Below, piece by piece: positions 36,186 to 44,684 of a stretch of 57,557 nt of DNA. Numbering within the stretch: the first letter of the stretch is position 1; every line of letters begins with the position of its first letter. Location of the stretch: assembly GCA_938010615.1 (NCBI GenBank), contig CALLUY010000187.1, positions 1-57,557 of the forward strand. Reading direction: 5' to 3'. The notes under the pieces were generated by a model. The model was given only the letters and a program-made list of their open reading frames with translations. It made no database searches and was not told where the DNA came from. The translations under genes were made by a program, and so were the position numbers. Source of the stretch: an uncultured Pirellulaceae bacterium. GTDB lineage: Bacteria; Planctomycetota; Planctomycetia; Pirellulales; Pirellulaceae.

Positions 36186-36701
36186 ATGTCCGAACCAGAA
36201 AGCTTGGACGATCGCCTCGATCGCGTTGCCACTGAGGTTGCACTTTCTCTTCTAGCCACAAACAAGAAATGTGTTTTCGCTGAAAGCTGCACGGGTGGAA
36301 AAATGGCTTCTGCAATGACCACAGTTCCTGGGGTCTCCGCCAATTTTTGCGGCTCAGCCGTGACCTATCGCGAGAGCACGAAGACGGCGTGGCTTTCGAT
36401 TGCGGCGGAAGATTTGGCAAAGCACACTGCTGAATCCGAGTTCACAACCATCGAAATGGCGAAGGGTATTCTTACTCGGACGCCAGAGGCAGACTATTCG
36501 GTTGCGATTACCGGTCACCTTGGTCCGAACGTTGACACCGAGGTCGATGGTCTTGTATTTGTATCGATTGCTGACCGAGCTTTTTTTGAATTGCACAAAC
36601 CGAAAGCGACACGACATCAGCTCGCGAGTTCAAGTCGGAAAGATCGCCAAACAGAGGCAGCTTCCATTGCGTTGGAGCAGTTTTTGGTGTCGTTGCGATA
36701 G
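36186..36701 (+). CDS. pncC: CinA C-terminal domain protein, nicotinamide-nucleotide amidohydrolase
   Basis: This is a 171-aa stand-alone CinA C-domain, which deamidates NMN to nicotinate mononucleotide for NAD recycling. The active-site motif FAESCTGGKMASAMTTVPG lies at about 31-49, followed by FCGSAVTYRESTK and VAITGHLGPN. The N-terminal COG1058 (ADP-ribose pyrophosphatase-like) domain of full-length CinA is absent, as in the E. coli PncC form. The ATG at 36186 has AGAG upstream. It converges on the lactonase gene with a four-base gap. Confidence 0.9.
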   Translation: MSEPESLDDRLDRVATEVALSLLATNKKCVFAESCTGGKMASAMTTVPGVSANFCGSAVTYRESTKTAWLSIAAEDLAKHTAESEFTTIEMAKGILTRTPEADYSVAITGHLGPNVDTEVDGLVFVSIADRAFFELHKPKATRHQLASSSRKDRQTEAASIALEQFLVSLR

Positions 36702-36705
36702 CGAA

Positions 36706-37860
36706 TCAGCGAATCGAAACGCAAATTGCGCCGGGTACGAATGCTGATTTTCGATGATAGGTCAGCGTACCGTCTTCCTGATCGATCGCGAAAACGGATA
36801 CCGAGTTCGAATTTGCTCCTGCTGCCAACAGCCATTTCCCATCCGGAGTCAGATTGAAGTTTCGAGGAAAGGCGCCGTGAATGGCAGCCGTTTGTTTCCT
36901 TTTGAACATAAAACTTCGCGTCCCGAAATGGAAAACTGAAATTGAGTCGTGGCCGCGGTTGGCGCTGTACACGAATTTGCCATTAGGGTGAATTCGTACT
37001 TCCGAACCGCTGTTGAAGTCATTTTCATTACGTTGTTCTTCGGTGAGCGTTGGTTCAGTGCCCATCATTTTCATCGTGCCATCATCGTTGACCACGAAAC
37101 AGCTTAGCGACATCGCAAGTTCATTGACGACGAAAGCAAACTTTCGATCTTCCAAATCCGTCGCGTCGAGAATCTTCATGTGCCTGGCACCACCGCCAGC
37201 GACACCGTCAACTGGTTTGTCCGTCGGCACCAACTTTTGAGATTCAAGATCCAGTTTGTAGACCACCAACTGATCCAACCCAAGATCAGGAACAAAGACG
37301 AATTTATTGTCAGGGCTGATCTCCGCATAATGTGGATGCGGACTTTTCTGGCGACCCGGAACAACGTTGGATCCGCCTTCGTGCTTGATTTCTTGAATCG
37401 AGTCGCCAAGCATTCCGTCGTCGGCGATTGGGATGCTGATGACCGATCCGCCGCCATACTGCGTGCTAATCAGGACCGAACCGGTTCGGTCCGTGGTGAC
37501 AAAACAAGAGCCATCGTTGATCGGCTTTGTCTGCGCAATTGAGAGAGACTTGTCTTCTGCGACCTTGATCGAGCATATCGAAGGTTTACCGTCGACATTT
37601 GCCGTCGCGTAGATGAGCGGCAGTTTTGGATGCCAAGTAATCCAGCCTGCGTTCCTTAGCTTTAACGCAAGACGCCCTTTTGAGATGTCACCCGTTTCAG
37701 TGTTGAAGGCTGAGTGATAAATCCCCTCAGGTTGCCCAGCATTGTTCCCACCGGTTCCGAACCAGATATCAAGTTCATCGGCTTCGGCTGACGCGCTGAA
37801 TGCCAACAGGAATCCAAAGGCGATGCAGAGTGCGGCGATGCGGAGCAGGAGTCGTTTCAT
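36706..37860 (-). CDS. secreted lactonase family seven-bladed beta-propeller protein
   Basis: This is a 384-aa protein starting at the ATG at 37860 (AAGGT upstream; signal peptide to about SASA). The repeats fit the 6-phosphogluconolactonase/YkgB-type lactonase family: WHPKLPLIYATANV, PHPHYAEISPDNKFVFVPDLGLDQLVVYKLD, IHPNGKFVYSANRGHDSISVF and NLTPDGKWLLAAGANSNSV. The family includes cytosolic Pgl; this one is exported, so an extracellular lactone or an unrelated substrate is likely. It is the third gene of a tight Tex/small protein/lactonase run (four-base gap to the previous stop). Confidence 0.88.
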   Translation of the reverse strand: MKRLLLRIAALCIAFGFLLAFSASAEADELDIWFGTGGNNAGQPEGIYHSAFNTETGDISKGRLALKLRNAGWITWHPKLPLIYATANVDGKPSICSIKVAEDKSLSIAQTKPINDGSCFVTTDRTGSVLISTQYGGGSVISIPIADDGMLGDSIQEIKHEGGSNVVPGRQKSPHPHYAEISPDNKFVFVPDLGLDQLVVYKLDLESQKLVPTDKPVDGVAGGGARHMKILDATDLEDRKFAFVVNELAMSLSCFVVNDDGTMKMMGTEPTLTEEQRNENDFNSGSEVRIHPNGKFVYSANRGHDSISVFHFGTRSFMFKRKQTAAIHGAFPRNFNLTPDGKWLLAAGANSNSVSVFAIDQEDGTLTYHRKSAFVPGAICVSIR

Positions 37861-37864
37861 GGAT

Positions 37865-38347
37865 TTACCTTGCGGCGAATTGTTCGGCAAACTGGATCAT
37901 CCAGTCGTTCAGCTTCTGTTCGAAACCTTCAAACGTTGCCTCGTCGATATCTTCGAAATGATTCCAGCTAAAGAGTTCTTTGTCAGAAATCGTTCCTTTG
38001 CCCGCGATGTTCACTACGTTGTAGCTATTGATTGCACGGATCGTCAGTTCGAGTCGCGAAAAGAACGAACCAGCGCGACCATCGGGGCCACGTGTCAGAT
38101 CTTGGCGGTGAATCGCTCCGCCCCAGCCTTTGCCACCGTAGATAATTTCGTATTCGAATCCCGGAAACCGATCGGCCAGACTCTTCATCGATTTTTCGAT
38201 GTAGTCGGAAAGATGTAGACGAAACTCGTTGTGCCGCCGCTTGATCTGGTCGGCATCAAGCGACTCCTTCTTGCGATCCTGCTCACGTTTGACATTTCGT
38301 TGTTGGCCACGCTGAATGGCTTTTTCAAGTTGATCTTCGAAATCCAT
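37865..38347 (-). CDS. hypothetical protein between tex and lactonase
   Basis: This is a 160-aa protein of unknown function. The first 45 residues are strongly charged and helical (LEKAIQRGQQRNVKREQDRK), likely a short coiled coil. The rest holds aromatic-rich strands (FPGFEYEIIYGGKGWGGAIHR, then SFFSRLELTIRAINSYNVVNI). There is no signal peptide. It starts nine bases after the tex stop and ends four bases before the lactonase start, so it is co-transcribed with both. Confidence 0.72.
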   Translation of the reverse strand: MDFEDQLEKAIQRGQQRNVKREQDRKKESLDADQIKRRHNEFRLHLSDYIEKSMKSLADRFPGFEYEIIYGGKGWGGAIHRQDLTRGPDGRAGSFFSRLELTIRAINSYNVVNIAGKGTISDKELFSWNHFEDIDEATFEGFEQKLNDWMIQFAEQFAAR

Positions 38348-38356
38348 ATAATTCGG

Positions 38357-41300
38357 CTACTTGTCCGTGCTATCTTCCGGCTTCTTTTTTACAAACTGCA
38401 TCAAATCAGAGAACGACGTCATCGGCTTGTCACCTTTGAGCATCTCATCAGTGATCGGCGTGACAGGCTTCGGCTTACGAGGCTTTGGCTTCCACGATTT
38501 TTTGGTGGCGGGTTTTCCACGTTGATTGCGGCTATGAGTTGGCTTGGAACCAGAACGAGCTTGTGCACCACCGCTTTTTCTTGCACCGCTGTTTTCAGTT
38601 TTACGTTTCCGCGGAGCACGCGATCGTTCAGTGCCAGGTCGAATCGCTGTTAGCTTAACACGACGTTTCTTCGGTTCAATTTCAGAAATCCACGTGTGAA
38701 TCACATCACCAATCGCATACATAACCTGTGGGTCACGAATGAATCGATTCGAGAGCTGACTCACGTGAACAAGGCAACTTTCACCCAGTCCGATGTCAAC
38801 AAACACACCGAAATCGACCACGTTAACGACCTGAGCCTCAACCTGCATTCCTGGTTTCAAATCGTCAGTCTTGATCATGCCACGACGGAAGACAGGCTTG
38901 CGAACTTTCTCGCGAGGATCCCAATCAGGGCGTTTCATCGTACGAACAATGTCGGTCAGCAAAAGCTTCCCGGCCGAGATCTCTTTCGCGAGCACTTCGA
39001 AATCGAGAGCTGAAATTTTCTCAACGATCTCACGTCGCTTCTTCCTCGCAGCCAACACTTCCGGAGAGGGCTTCGCCTGAGCAGGTTTGGCAGAAGCAGG
39101 TTTGGCAGAAGCAGGTTTGCTGGGAGCAACTGGCGCGGGCGACGCAGCGTCGGCCGTATTTGCAGCAACCGCTTCGGCTGGTGCTTCCGTTGATTCAGGT
39201 GGAGTTGAAGTTGCCTCGGCCGGAGTCGACGGTGGAGGCGTTGTGGGTGTATCGGTCGCGGGCGCCGCGTCCTTTACTGGCGGAGTCTCCGCTACGGCAT
39301 CGGGTTCAGCAGGTTCTTCAGTAGCTTTTTCAGCCGCCTCAATCTGTACTTGTTTATGGTTGCGTACGACTTTAGGAAACAGTTCATCCGCGGTCGCATC
39401 GACACGTTGGATAATCTGCTGTGCGATCGGATAACTTTCGGGGTGAATCGAAGTTGAATCCAGAGGGTTATCACCACCTGAAATTCTCAAAAATCCGGCA
39501 GCCTGAATAAACGTTGCATCGCCAAAGCCACTAACTTCCATGAGCTCCTGACGATTTTTGAATCCGCCTTTTTCCTTGCGATGTTCAACCAAACGCCGTG
39601 CGGTCAACGCGTTGAGTCCACTAACATATGACAACAACGAAGGGCTGGCCGTGTTCACATCAACACCGACACGGTTGACACAAAAGTGCACCACTTCATC
39701 AAGCGACTCACTCAAATGCTTGGCTTTGACGTCGTGTTGATACATACCGACGCCAATATTGGCTGGGCTGATCTTCACCAACTCGGACATTGGATCCTGC
39801 AATCGACGGCCGATGGAAACGGCACTTCGAATCGCGGGCGTCAAATCAGGTAGCTCCTCGCGGCCAACTTCACTGGTTGAGTAGACGCTCGCCCCCGCTT
39901 CGTTCACCATCACGTAACGCATCGCAGGATGGTCAGCAAAATGTTCTGCGATGCAATCGGACACCATCTGCTCAGCTTCGCGGCATGCAGCCCCGTTTCC
40001 GATTGCGATCAAATCGATTTCGTATTGCTTCGCCAGTTCGGCAACTTTTGTTTTGCTTTCATCGCGACGCGTCTGATTGCCAACAACGAACACGTGGTCC
40101 GAATGCAGCAAGTCGCCATTCCTTTCGATGATCGCAACTGAGCAACCTCGCTTGTAACCGGGGTCAATCGCCATTACGCGGCGATTTCGGGTAGGAGGCT
40201 GCAGCAAAAGATTTCGCAAGTTGTTAGCAAAGACTTCCACAGCGTGCTGTTCCGCGGCTTCAGTCATCTCACGGCGAATTTCACGTTCAAGAGACGGCAT
40301 CACCATTCGTGAAAGTGCATCTTGCACACAAGTCTTTAAGTAGCTGGCAAACGGGTGGTCCTCAGGAACGAGTTTTGTGGTCGCCAGATCGAGGACTTTC
40401 TTTTCATCACATTCGATTTTGACTTTTAGCTTCTTTGCCCGCTCACCGCGATTGATCGACAACGTGCGGTGAAAGGGAAACTTTTTAACTGGCTGTTTGA
40501 AGTTGTGATAATCCTTGTAAGGATCGTCAACCGGCTTCTTTTTCTTCTTTTTCTTTTTCGACTTTGGTTTGGCCGCCGCAGCAGGCTTGACTTCAGTGGC
40601 TGCCGGTTTGGCATCGGCAGGCTTAGTATCGGCGGATTTAACCTCGGGCTTGGTTGCGGAATCAGGAGTTGGAGTGTCCGATTTGGCTTCGGGTTCCGGT
40701 TCAGTTTTTTCAGCAACCACTTTCTCTTCAGCTGGCTTGTCCGCCTCAGGTTTCTTTTCTGCTTCAGGTTTCTTTTCCGCCTCAGACTGCGATTCCGAAT
40801 TTCCGACAGGCGCTTCGGCCGGTTTTTCCGTGGACTCTGACGCTGGAGTTTCCGAAGCGACTAGCGGCTTTGGTTCCTTGTTCGCTTCTGCGTTATCGTT
40901 TGGCTTTGCCGCTGGCATTTGCTTTGCGACGACTGCCGCAGCTGCGGCTTTTTCTTGCTCGGCTTTCAACGCCAACTGAACCGTCGACTGAGCAGTCAAC
41001 TTCCCGGTGTCGCTCATCAACGTGCGAAGTTGCTGACGCAATTGAGCGTCGTTCGCGTATCGCTCCGCCAGAAGATCACCAACGCCGCGAATAACATCAT
41101 CGACCGAATTAAGACCCTTGTCGACGCGAACGTACTCAGTGGCTTTTGTGGCAAGGTCAACTTCAGGCGACGTGCCGTTGAAGATATCGTCCGCGAGAGG
41201 CCCAAGTCCTTTTTGGCGTGCTTCCTGAGCACGTGACTTTTTGCGTGGCTTGAACGGTAAGTAAACATCTTCGACAGCCCGGCTTGTATTCGCCTTGTCG

Positions 41301-41563
41301 AGCGCAATCTTTATTTCATCCGTCAGCTTGCTTTGCGATTCAATCGACTTGAGCACGAACGCTTTACGTTCAGCTAACGCACGCAGAGAAGTCGTCTGCT
41401 GCTTAACCGATAAAATCTGCTCTTCATTTAACCCACCTGTTTCGTCTTTTCGAAATCGAGTGATGAATGGAATCGTATTTCCATCATCTAACAGTTCGAC
41501 AGTACGCTGAACTTTCTCGGGTGGTAAATTCAGTTCTTTGGCAATTATTGAAATATCAATCAT
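38357..41563 (-). CDS. tex: Tex family RNA-binding transcription accessory protein with two long low-complexity inserts
   Basis: This is a 1,068-aa protein, about 300 longer than usual Tex. The N-terminal Tex helices (IPFITRFRKDETGGLNEEQI), the VYLPFKPRKK segment, YqgF-type domain (VMAIDPGYKRGCSVAII, about 463-560), helix-hairpin-helix domain (about 640-695, FKNRQELMEVSGFGDATF) and S1 domain (about 903-975, DFGVFVDIGLGESCLVHVSQL) are all present in order. An Ala/Glu/Lys/Pro-rich insert spans about 200-350, ending in nine lysines, and a Pro/Ala/Thr-rich insert spans about 745-840. The C-terminal tail is very basic. Tex acts at the RNA polymerase/ribosome interface. The ATG at 41563 fits the family N-terminus; ATG 41578 is an alternative. 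Confidence 0.93.
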   Translation of the reverse strand: MIDISIIAKELNLPPEKVQRTVELLDDGNTIPFITRFRKDETGGLNEEQILSVKQQTTSLRALAERKAFVLKSIESQSKLTDEIKIALDKANTSRAVEDVYLPFKPRKKSRAQEARQKGLGPLADDIFNGTSPEVDLATKATEYVRVDKGLNSVDDVIRGVGDLLAERYANDAQLRQQLRTLMSDTGKLTAQSTVQLALKAEQEKAAAAAVVAKQMPAAKPNDNAEANKEPKPLVASETPASESTEKPAEAPVGNSESQSEAEKKPEAEKKPEADKPAEEKVVAEKTEPEPEAKSDTPTPDSATKPEVKSADTKPADAKPAATEVKPAAAAKPKSKKKKKKKKPVDDPYKDYHNFKQPVKKFPFHRTLSINRGERAKKLKVKIECDEKKVLDLATTKLVPEDHPFASYLKTCVQDALSRMVMPSLEREIRREMTEAAEQHAVEVFANNLRNLLLQPPTRNRRVMAIDPGYKRGCSVAIIERNGDLLHSDHVFVVGNQTRRDESKTKVAELAKQYEIDLIAIGNGAACREAEQMVSDCIAEHFADHPAMRYVMVNEAGASVYSTSEVGREELPDLTPAIRSAVSIGRRLQDPMSELVKISPANIGVGMYQHDVKAKHLSESLDEVVHFCVNRVGVDVNTASPSLLSYVSGLNALTARRLVEHRKEKGGFKNRQELMEVSGFGDATFIQAAGFLRISGGDNPLDSTSIHPESYPIAQQIIQRVDATADELFPKVVRNHKQVQIEAAEKATEEPAEPDAVAETPPVKDAAPATDTPTTPPPSTPAEATSTPPESTEAPAEAVAANTADAASPAPVAPSKPASAKPASAKPAQAKPSPEVLAARKKRREIVEKISALDFEVLAKEISAGKLLLTDIVRTMKRPDWDPREKVRKPVFRRGMIKTDDLKPGMQVEAQVVNVVDFGVFVDIGLGESCLVHVSQLSNRFIRDPQVMYAIGDVIHTWISEIEPKKRRVKLTAIRPGTERSRAPRKRKTENSGARKSGGAQARSGSKPTHSRNQRGKPATKKSWKPKPRKPKPVTPITDEMLKGDKPMTSFSDLMQFVKKKPEDSTDK

Positions 41564-41768
41564 CTTGGGAAAACCCATTTGGGGATGATCCACGGGATTC
41601 GGTTTTCGATCGAGGGACCTGAATCGCGTCGGAAGGGGGCCATGATTTTACCAACATTTTGGGGGAATCGAACAGCCTATCTACCTCGAACAGAGCAATC
41701 TATTCGCAAAAGGTTCCATCTCCAAGAAAATAGTTGTTAGTTATGCGTTTACCAGAAATACCAACGAC

Positions 41769-43454
41769 TCAATAACCGCTCGCCTGTCCGTCCTTACGAG
41801 ATTCCGATGCGCCCAAATAAACATCGTTGACGGCGTCATACTGAATCCCCTGATAGCCGCCAAACGAACCCACGTTTCGCGTCAAACGATGTCGTCGCTT
41901 GACCAGTTCACGAAGCACTTCGCTATCGAAACCTGACTCCAGAGACACCGTGCCGCCATCGGCCATTTGCTCTCCTGTTGGCTGCGAAGACCCCGTGTGC
42001 AAGATCCGCGGGGCGTCTCCTGCCTCCTGAGCGTTCATCCCAAAGTCCACCATGTTCATCACGATCTGAGCGTGTCCTTGCGGTTGCGTTGCGCCACCCA
42101 TCACGCCGAAGCTCAAAAACGGTTTTCCATCTTTGGTAACAAAGGCTGGAATGATTGTATGGAACGGTCGCTTGCCCGGAGCATAGGAATTCGGGCGACC
42201 GGGAGTCAAATCAAATAGCTCGCCGCGGTCTTGCAAACAAAAACCCAATCCGTCGGGACACATACCTGACCCCATCCCGCGATAGTTACTTTGAATCAAT
42301 GAGATCATGTTCCGATCTTTGTCCGCGACGGTTAGGTAGATCGTGTCTCCATCGGTGATGCCAACATCGTATCGGCTGGCCGCAGATTGCCCGATCAATT
42401 TACGACGCTCCGCCGCGTAAGATTTTGAAACAAGACGCTCAACAGGAGATGAATAAAATTCCATATCGGCGTAAAGTCGCGCACGATCTTCGAAGGCTAA
42501 CTTTTTCGCTTCGACGAAATAGTGAACGTGTTCGGTGCTGCCGTATTTAATTTTCGAAAAGTCGTAACCTTCTAAAACATTCAACATCTGTAGCGCTGCG
42601 ATTCCCTGGCCGTTGGGAGGCAACTCCCAAACGTCGTAGCCTCGATAGTTCGTTGAAACCGGTTCTACCCATTCGCTCTTGTGCGACGCGAGGTCTTCAT
42701 ATGAAAGATAGCCGCCGTGCTTTTTCATGAAGGCGTCAATCGTTTTGGCGATTGAACCTTTATAGAATTCGTCACGTCCGCCGCTTGCCAATTTCTCCAA
42801 TGTCGCCGCCAACATGGGATTGCGAAAGATTTCTCCTTTGGCGGGAGCCTTGCCATCGCGCAGGAATGTGTCCTCGAAACCCGGATAGCGTTTTAGAAAA
42901 GCACTGCGGTTCCAGTAGTAAGCGATTAATTCAGAAACGGGAAACCCTTCTTTGGCGTAGCGAATAGCCGGTGCTAAATTCTCCGCCATGGACAGCTTTC
43001 CAAACTTCCCATGGAGTTCAAACCAGCCATCCACACATCCGGGAACCGAAACCGGAAGCGGACCAAGCGCTGGAATTGATTTTTCTTCTCCAATCTCCTG
43101 TCGTAGCTTCTCCAGCGTCAAACTCTTCGGCGAACGACCGCTCGCATTGAGTCCATACAGCTTCTGTTCTTTCTCGATCCAGACGATTGCAAACAGGTCG
43201 CCTCCCATTCCATTGCCTGTCGGCTCCATCAATCCCAACGTCGCATTGGCGGCGATCGCAGCATCAATCGCATTACCACCGGACTTGAGAATGTCGATCG
43301 CAACTTGCGTCGCCAGTGGCTGACTGGTCGCGGCCATGCCGTTAGATGCAATGACTTCACTGCGAGTTGCAAACGGTTTTCCGGTAATTCGATCCTGCGC
43401 CACAAGCGGATGCGAAACCAACAAACCGATTAGCAAAATCATGAACGTACGCAT
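41769..43454 (-). CDS. ggt: gamma-glutamyltransferase
   Basis: This is a 561-aa periplasmic enzyme with a signal peptide (to about VAQ). It is made as one chain that cleaves itself before the catalytic Thr371 (DGDTIYLTVADKD), which becomes the N-terminus of the small subunit. Family marks include GGNAIDAAIAANATLGLMEPTGNGMGGD (about 59-85), ELPPNGQGIAALQMLN, FEDRARLYAD and SFGVMGGATQPQGHAQ. It would hydrolyse or transfer the gamma-glutamyl group of glutathione or similar peptides. The SpoU gene ends 15 bases before its start. Confidence 0.94.
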   Translation of the reverse strand: MRTFMILLIGLLVSHPLVAQDRITGKPFATRSEVIASNGMAATSQPLATQVAIDILKSGGNAIDAAIAANATLGLMEPTGNGMGGDLFAIVWIEKEQKLYGLNASGRSPKSLTLEKLRQEIGEEKSIPALGPLPVSVPGCVDGWFELHGKFGKLSMAENLAPAIRYAKEGFPVSELIAYYWNRSAFLKRYPGFEDTFLRDGKAPAKGEIFRNPMLAATLEKLASGGRDEFYKGSIAKTIDAFMKKHGGYLSYEDLASHKSEWVEPVSTNYRGYDVWELPPNGQGIAALQMLNVLEGYDFSKIKYGSTEHVHYFVEAKKLAFEDRARLYADMEFYSSPVERLVSKSYAAERRKLIGQSAASRYDVGITDGDTIYLTVADKDRNMISLIQSNYRGMGSGMCPDGLGFCLQDRGELFDLTPGRPNSYAPGKRPFHTIIPAFVTKDGKPFLSFGVMGGATQPQGHAQIVMNMVDFGMNAQEAGDAPRILHTGSSQPTGEQMADGGTVSLESGFDSEVLRELVKRRHRLTRNVGSFGGYQGIQYDAVNDVYLGASESRKDGQASGY

Positions 43455-43469
43455 GGCATTCCTCTTTGT

Positions 43470-43964
43470 TTAACCAACCGGGAACTGACGGCAGTACTCA
43501 TAGACGGCCATCGTCGTCGCGGTGACAACATTGTAACTGTACGGCAACCCGTAAACAGGAATTTCGATGCAGTCGTCAGTCAACGCTAACTCAGCGTCAG
43601 GAATTCCGTGTCGCTCGTGCCCAATCAAAATCGCTGTCTTCCTTTCGTAGCGATAGTCGAAGAGGTTGTGCGAATCGTCTGTCTGCTCAAGGCCAACAAT
43701 TCGAAAGCCATCGGACTTCAACTGCTTGAGAACCGGCACCAAAGTTCGCTTGTGAACAATCTCGACTTGCTCAGCGCCGTCCCGCGCGATCTTGGGATCG
43801 ATTTTTGGATTGCCGGACGTGATCATTTTCGTGATGCCGGCACAAGAAATCAGCCGCACCATTCGAGAAAGATTAACATTGCTTCGCAGAGCAGGGCACA
43901 CGACAACGACTTCTCGGGGACGTTCGAGATCAGTACCGGGTTTGTGGCGGATTTGTTCAGTCAT
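43470..43964 (-). CDS. SpoU/TrmH family RNA methyltransferase
   Basis: This is a 164-aa SPOUT-fold enzyme consisting of the catalytic domain only. Motif 1-like NVNLSRMVRLISCAG, motif 2 ILIGHERHGIPD and motif 3 IEIPVYGLPYSYNVVTATTMAVYEY (around the C-terminal knot) are visible. The core S/T-LN residues of motif 3 read SYNVVTA, a small change from SLNVSxA. These enzymes usually 2'-O-methylate tRNA or rRNA with SAM; the target is not predictable. It is followed directly by ggt on the same strand. Confidence 0.88.
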   Translation of the reverse strand: MTEQIRHKPGTDLERPREVVVVCPALRSNVNLSRMVRLISCAGITKMITSGNPKIDPKIARDGAEQVEIVHKRTLVPVLKQLKSDGFRIVGLEQTDDSHNLFDYRYERKTAILIGHERHGIPDAELALTDDCIEIPVYGLPYSYNVVTATTMAVYEYCRQFPVG

Positions 43965-44042
43965 TGATCAAAGCGAAGATTCGGAAACGCAAGACACGCC
44001 CACGGGCGCTCAAAGGTGTTAACTACGAACATCGTGCAATCT

Positions 44043-44660
44043 CTAAATCATGCCGAAGTCCATCAAGTCGTCCGCAGATGTATCGTCGCCGGTGGCTTCG
44101 GTTGCCGTAGCGGCTGCTTGCTGAAGACCGACGTATTCGACGCTTGAAGGATCCCCGACGAGAAAGAAAATTTCGCCCGAATCGTTGTGCATCAGAAACC
44201 CCGCATCCGCTTCGAGGCCGCCACGAAAACTGTAAGGAAACTTGAAGATCGCTCCTTCAGCAAGTGCCGCCTCAAGCGACTCATCAAGCGTTTCACTTTC
44301 CAATCGATAGATCAATCGAATATTGTGGTTCAGCAAATCTTCCGCGTCCGCCTTGTCACTCAATTCGACCGGCGCAGAAAAAGATGACGCAACTGGATCA
44401 ATTTGGTTGCCTTCCAAGTCAACGGCCGTCAAATTGGATTTTTCAATCCAGTTACCATCGGCGTCAACATAACCGATTCCCGTGCCGCCTTTTCCGATCA
44501 GAGTCTTGCCATCTTCAGCCAATGTGTTGAGTTCGCAAGCTTCGCCATCTTCATCGAGCACCAGCAGTTCTTTGAATCCATACAGCTTGGAACGATCGAC
44601 TTTGTGCATTTCAAAGTCGATCTGATTTGAGCCGTGATTGAAAGACAGTGTGCGTGGCAT
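44043..44660 (-). CDS. hypothetical acidic protein, last gene of the ExbBD run
   Basis: This is a 205-aa protein of unknown function with no signal peptide or membrane segment. The first half is strand-rich with charged turns (FGFKELLVLDEDGEACEL-type pattern, then GTGIGYVDADGNWIEKSN); the second half includes DAEDLLNHNIRLIYRLE and FPYSFRGGLEADAGFLMHND. The C-terminus ends in a short Ala/Thr/Asp stretch. It begins 24 bases after the previous gene and may be co-transcribed with it. Confidence 0.65.
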   Translation of the reverse strand: MPRTLSFNHGSNQIDFEMHKVDRSKLYGFKELLVLDEDGEACELNTLAEDGKTLIGKGGTGIGYVDADGNWIEKSNLTAVDLEGNQIDPVASSFSAPVELSDKADAEDLLNHNIRLIYRLESETLDESLEAALAEGAIFKFPYSFRGGLEADAGFLMHNDSGEIFFLVGDPSSVEYVGLQQAAATATEATGDDTSADDLMDFGMI

Positions 44661-44684
44661 GAAAGATCTTTCGAAATACGTGGG

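Noticed and set aside
40469-40979. Plus-strand frames opposite the Tex insert
   Set aside because: They are Phe/Arg- or Ala/Ser-rich shadows of the low-complexity Lys/Glu/Ala segment.
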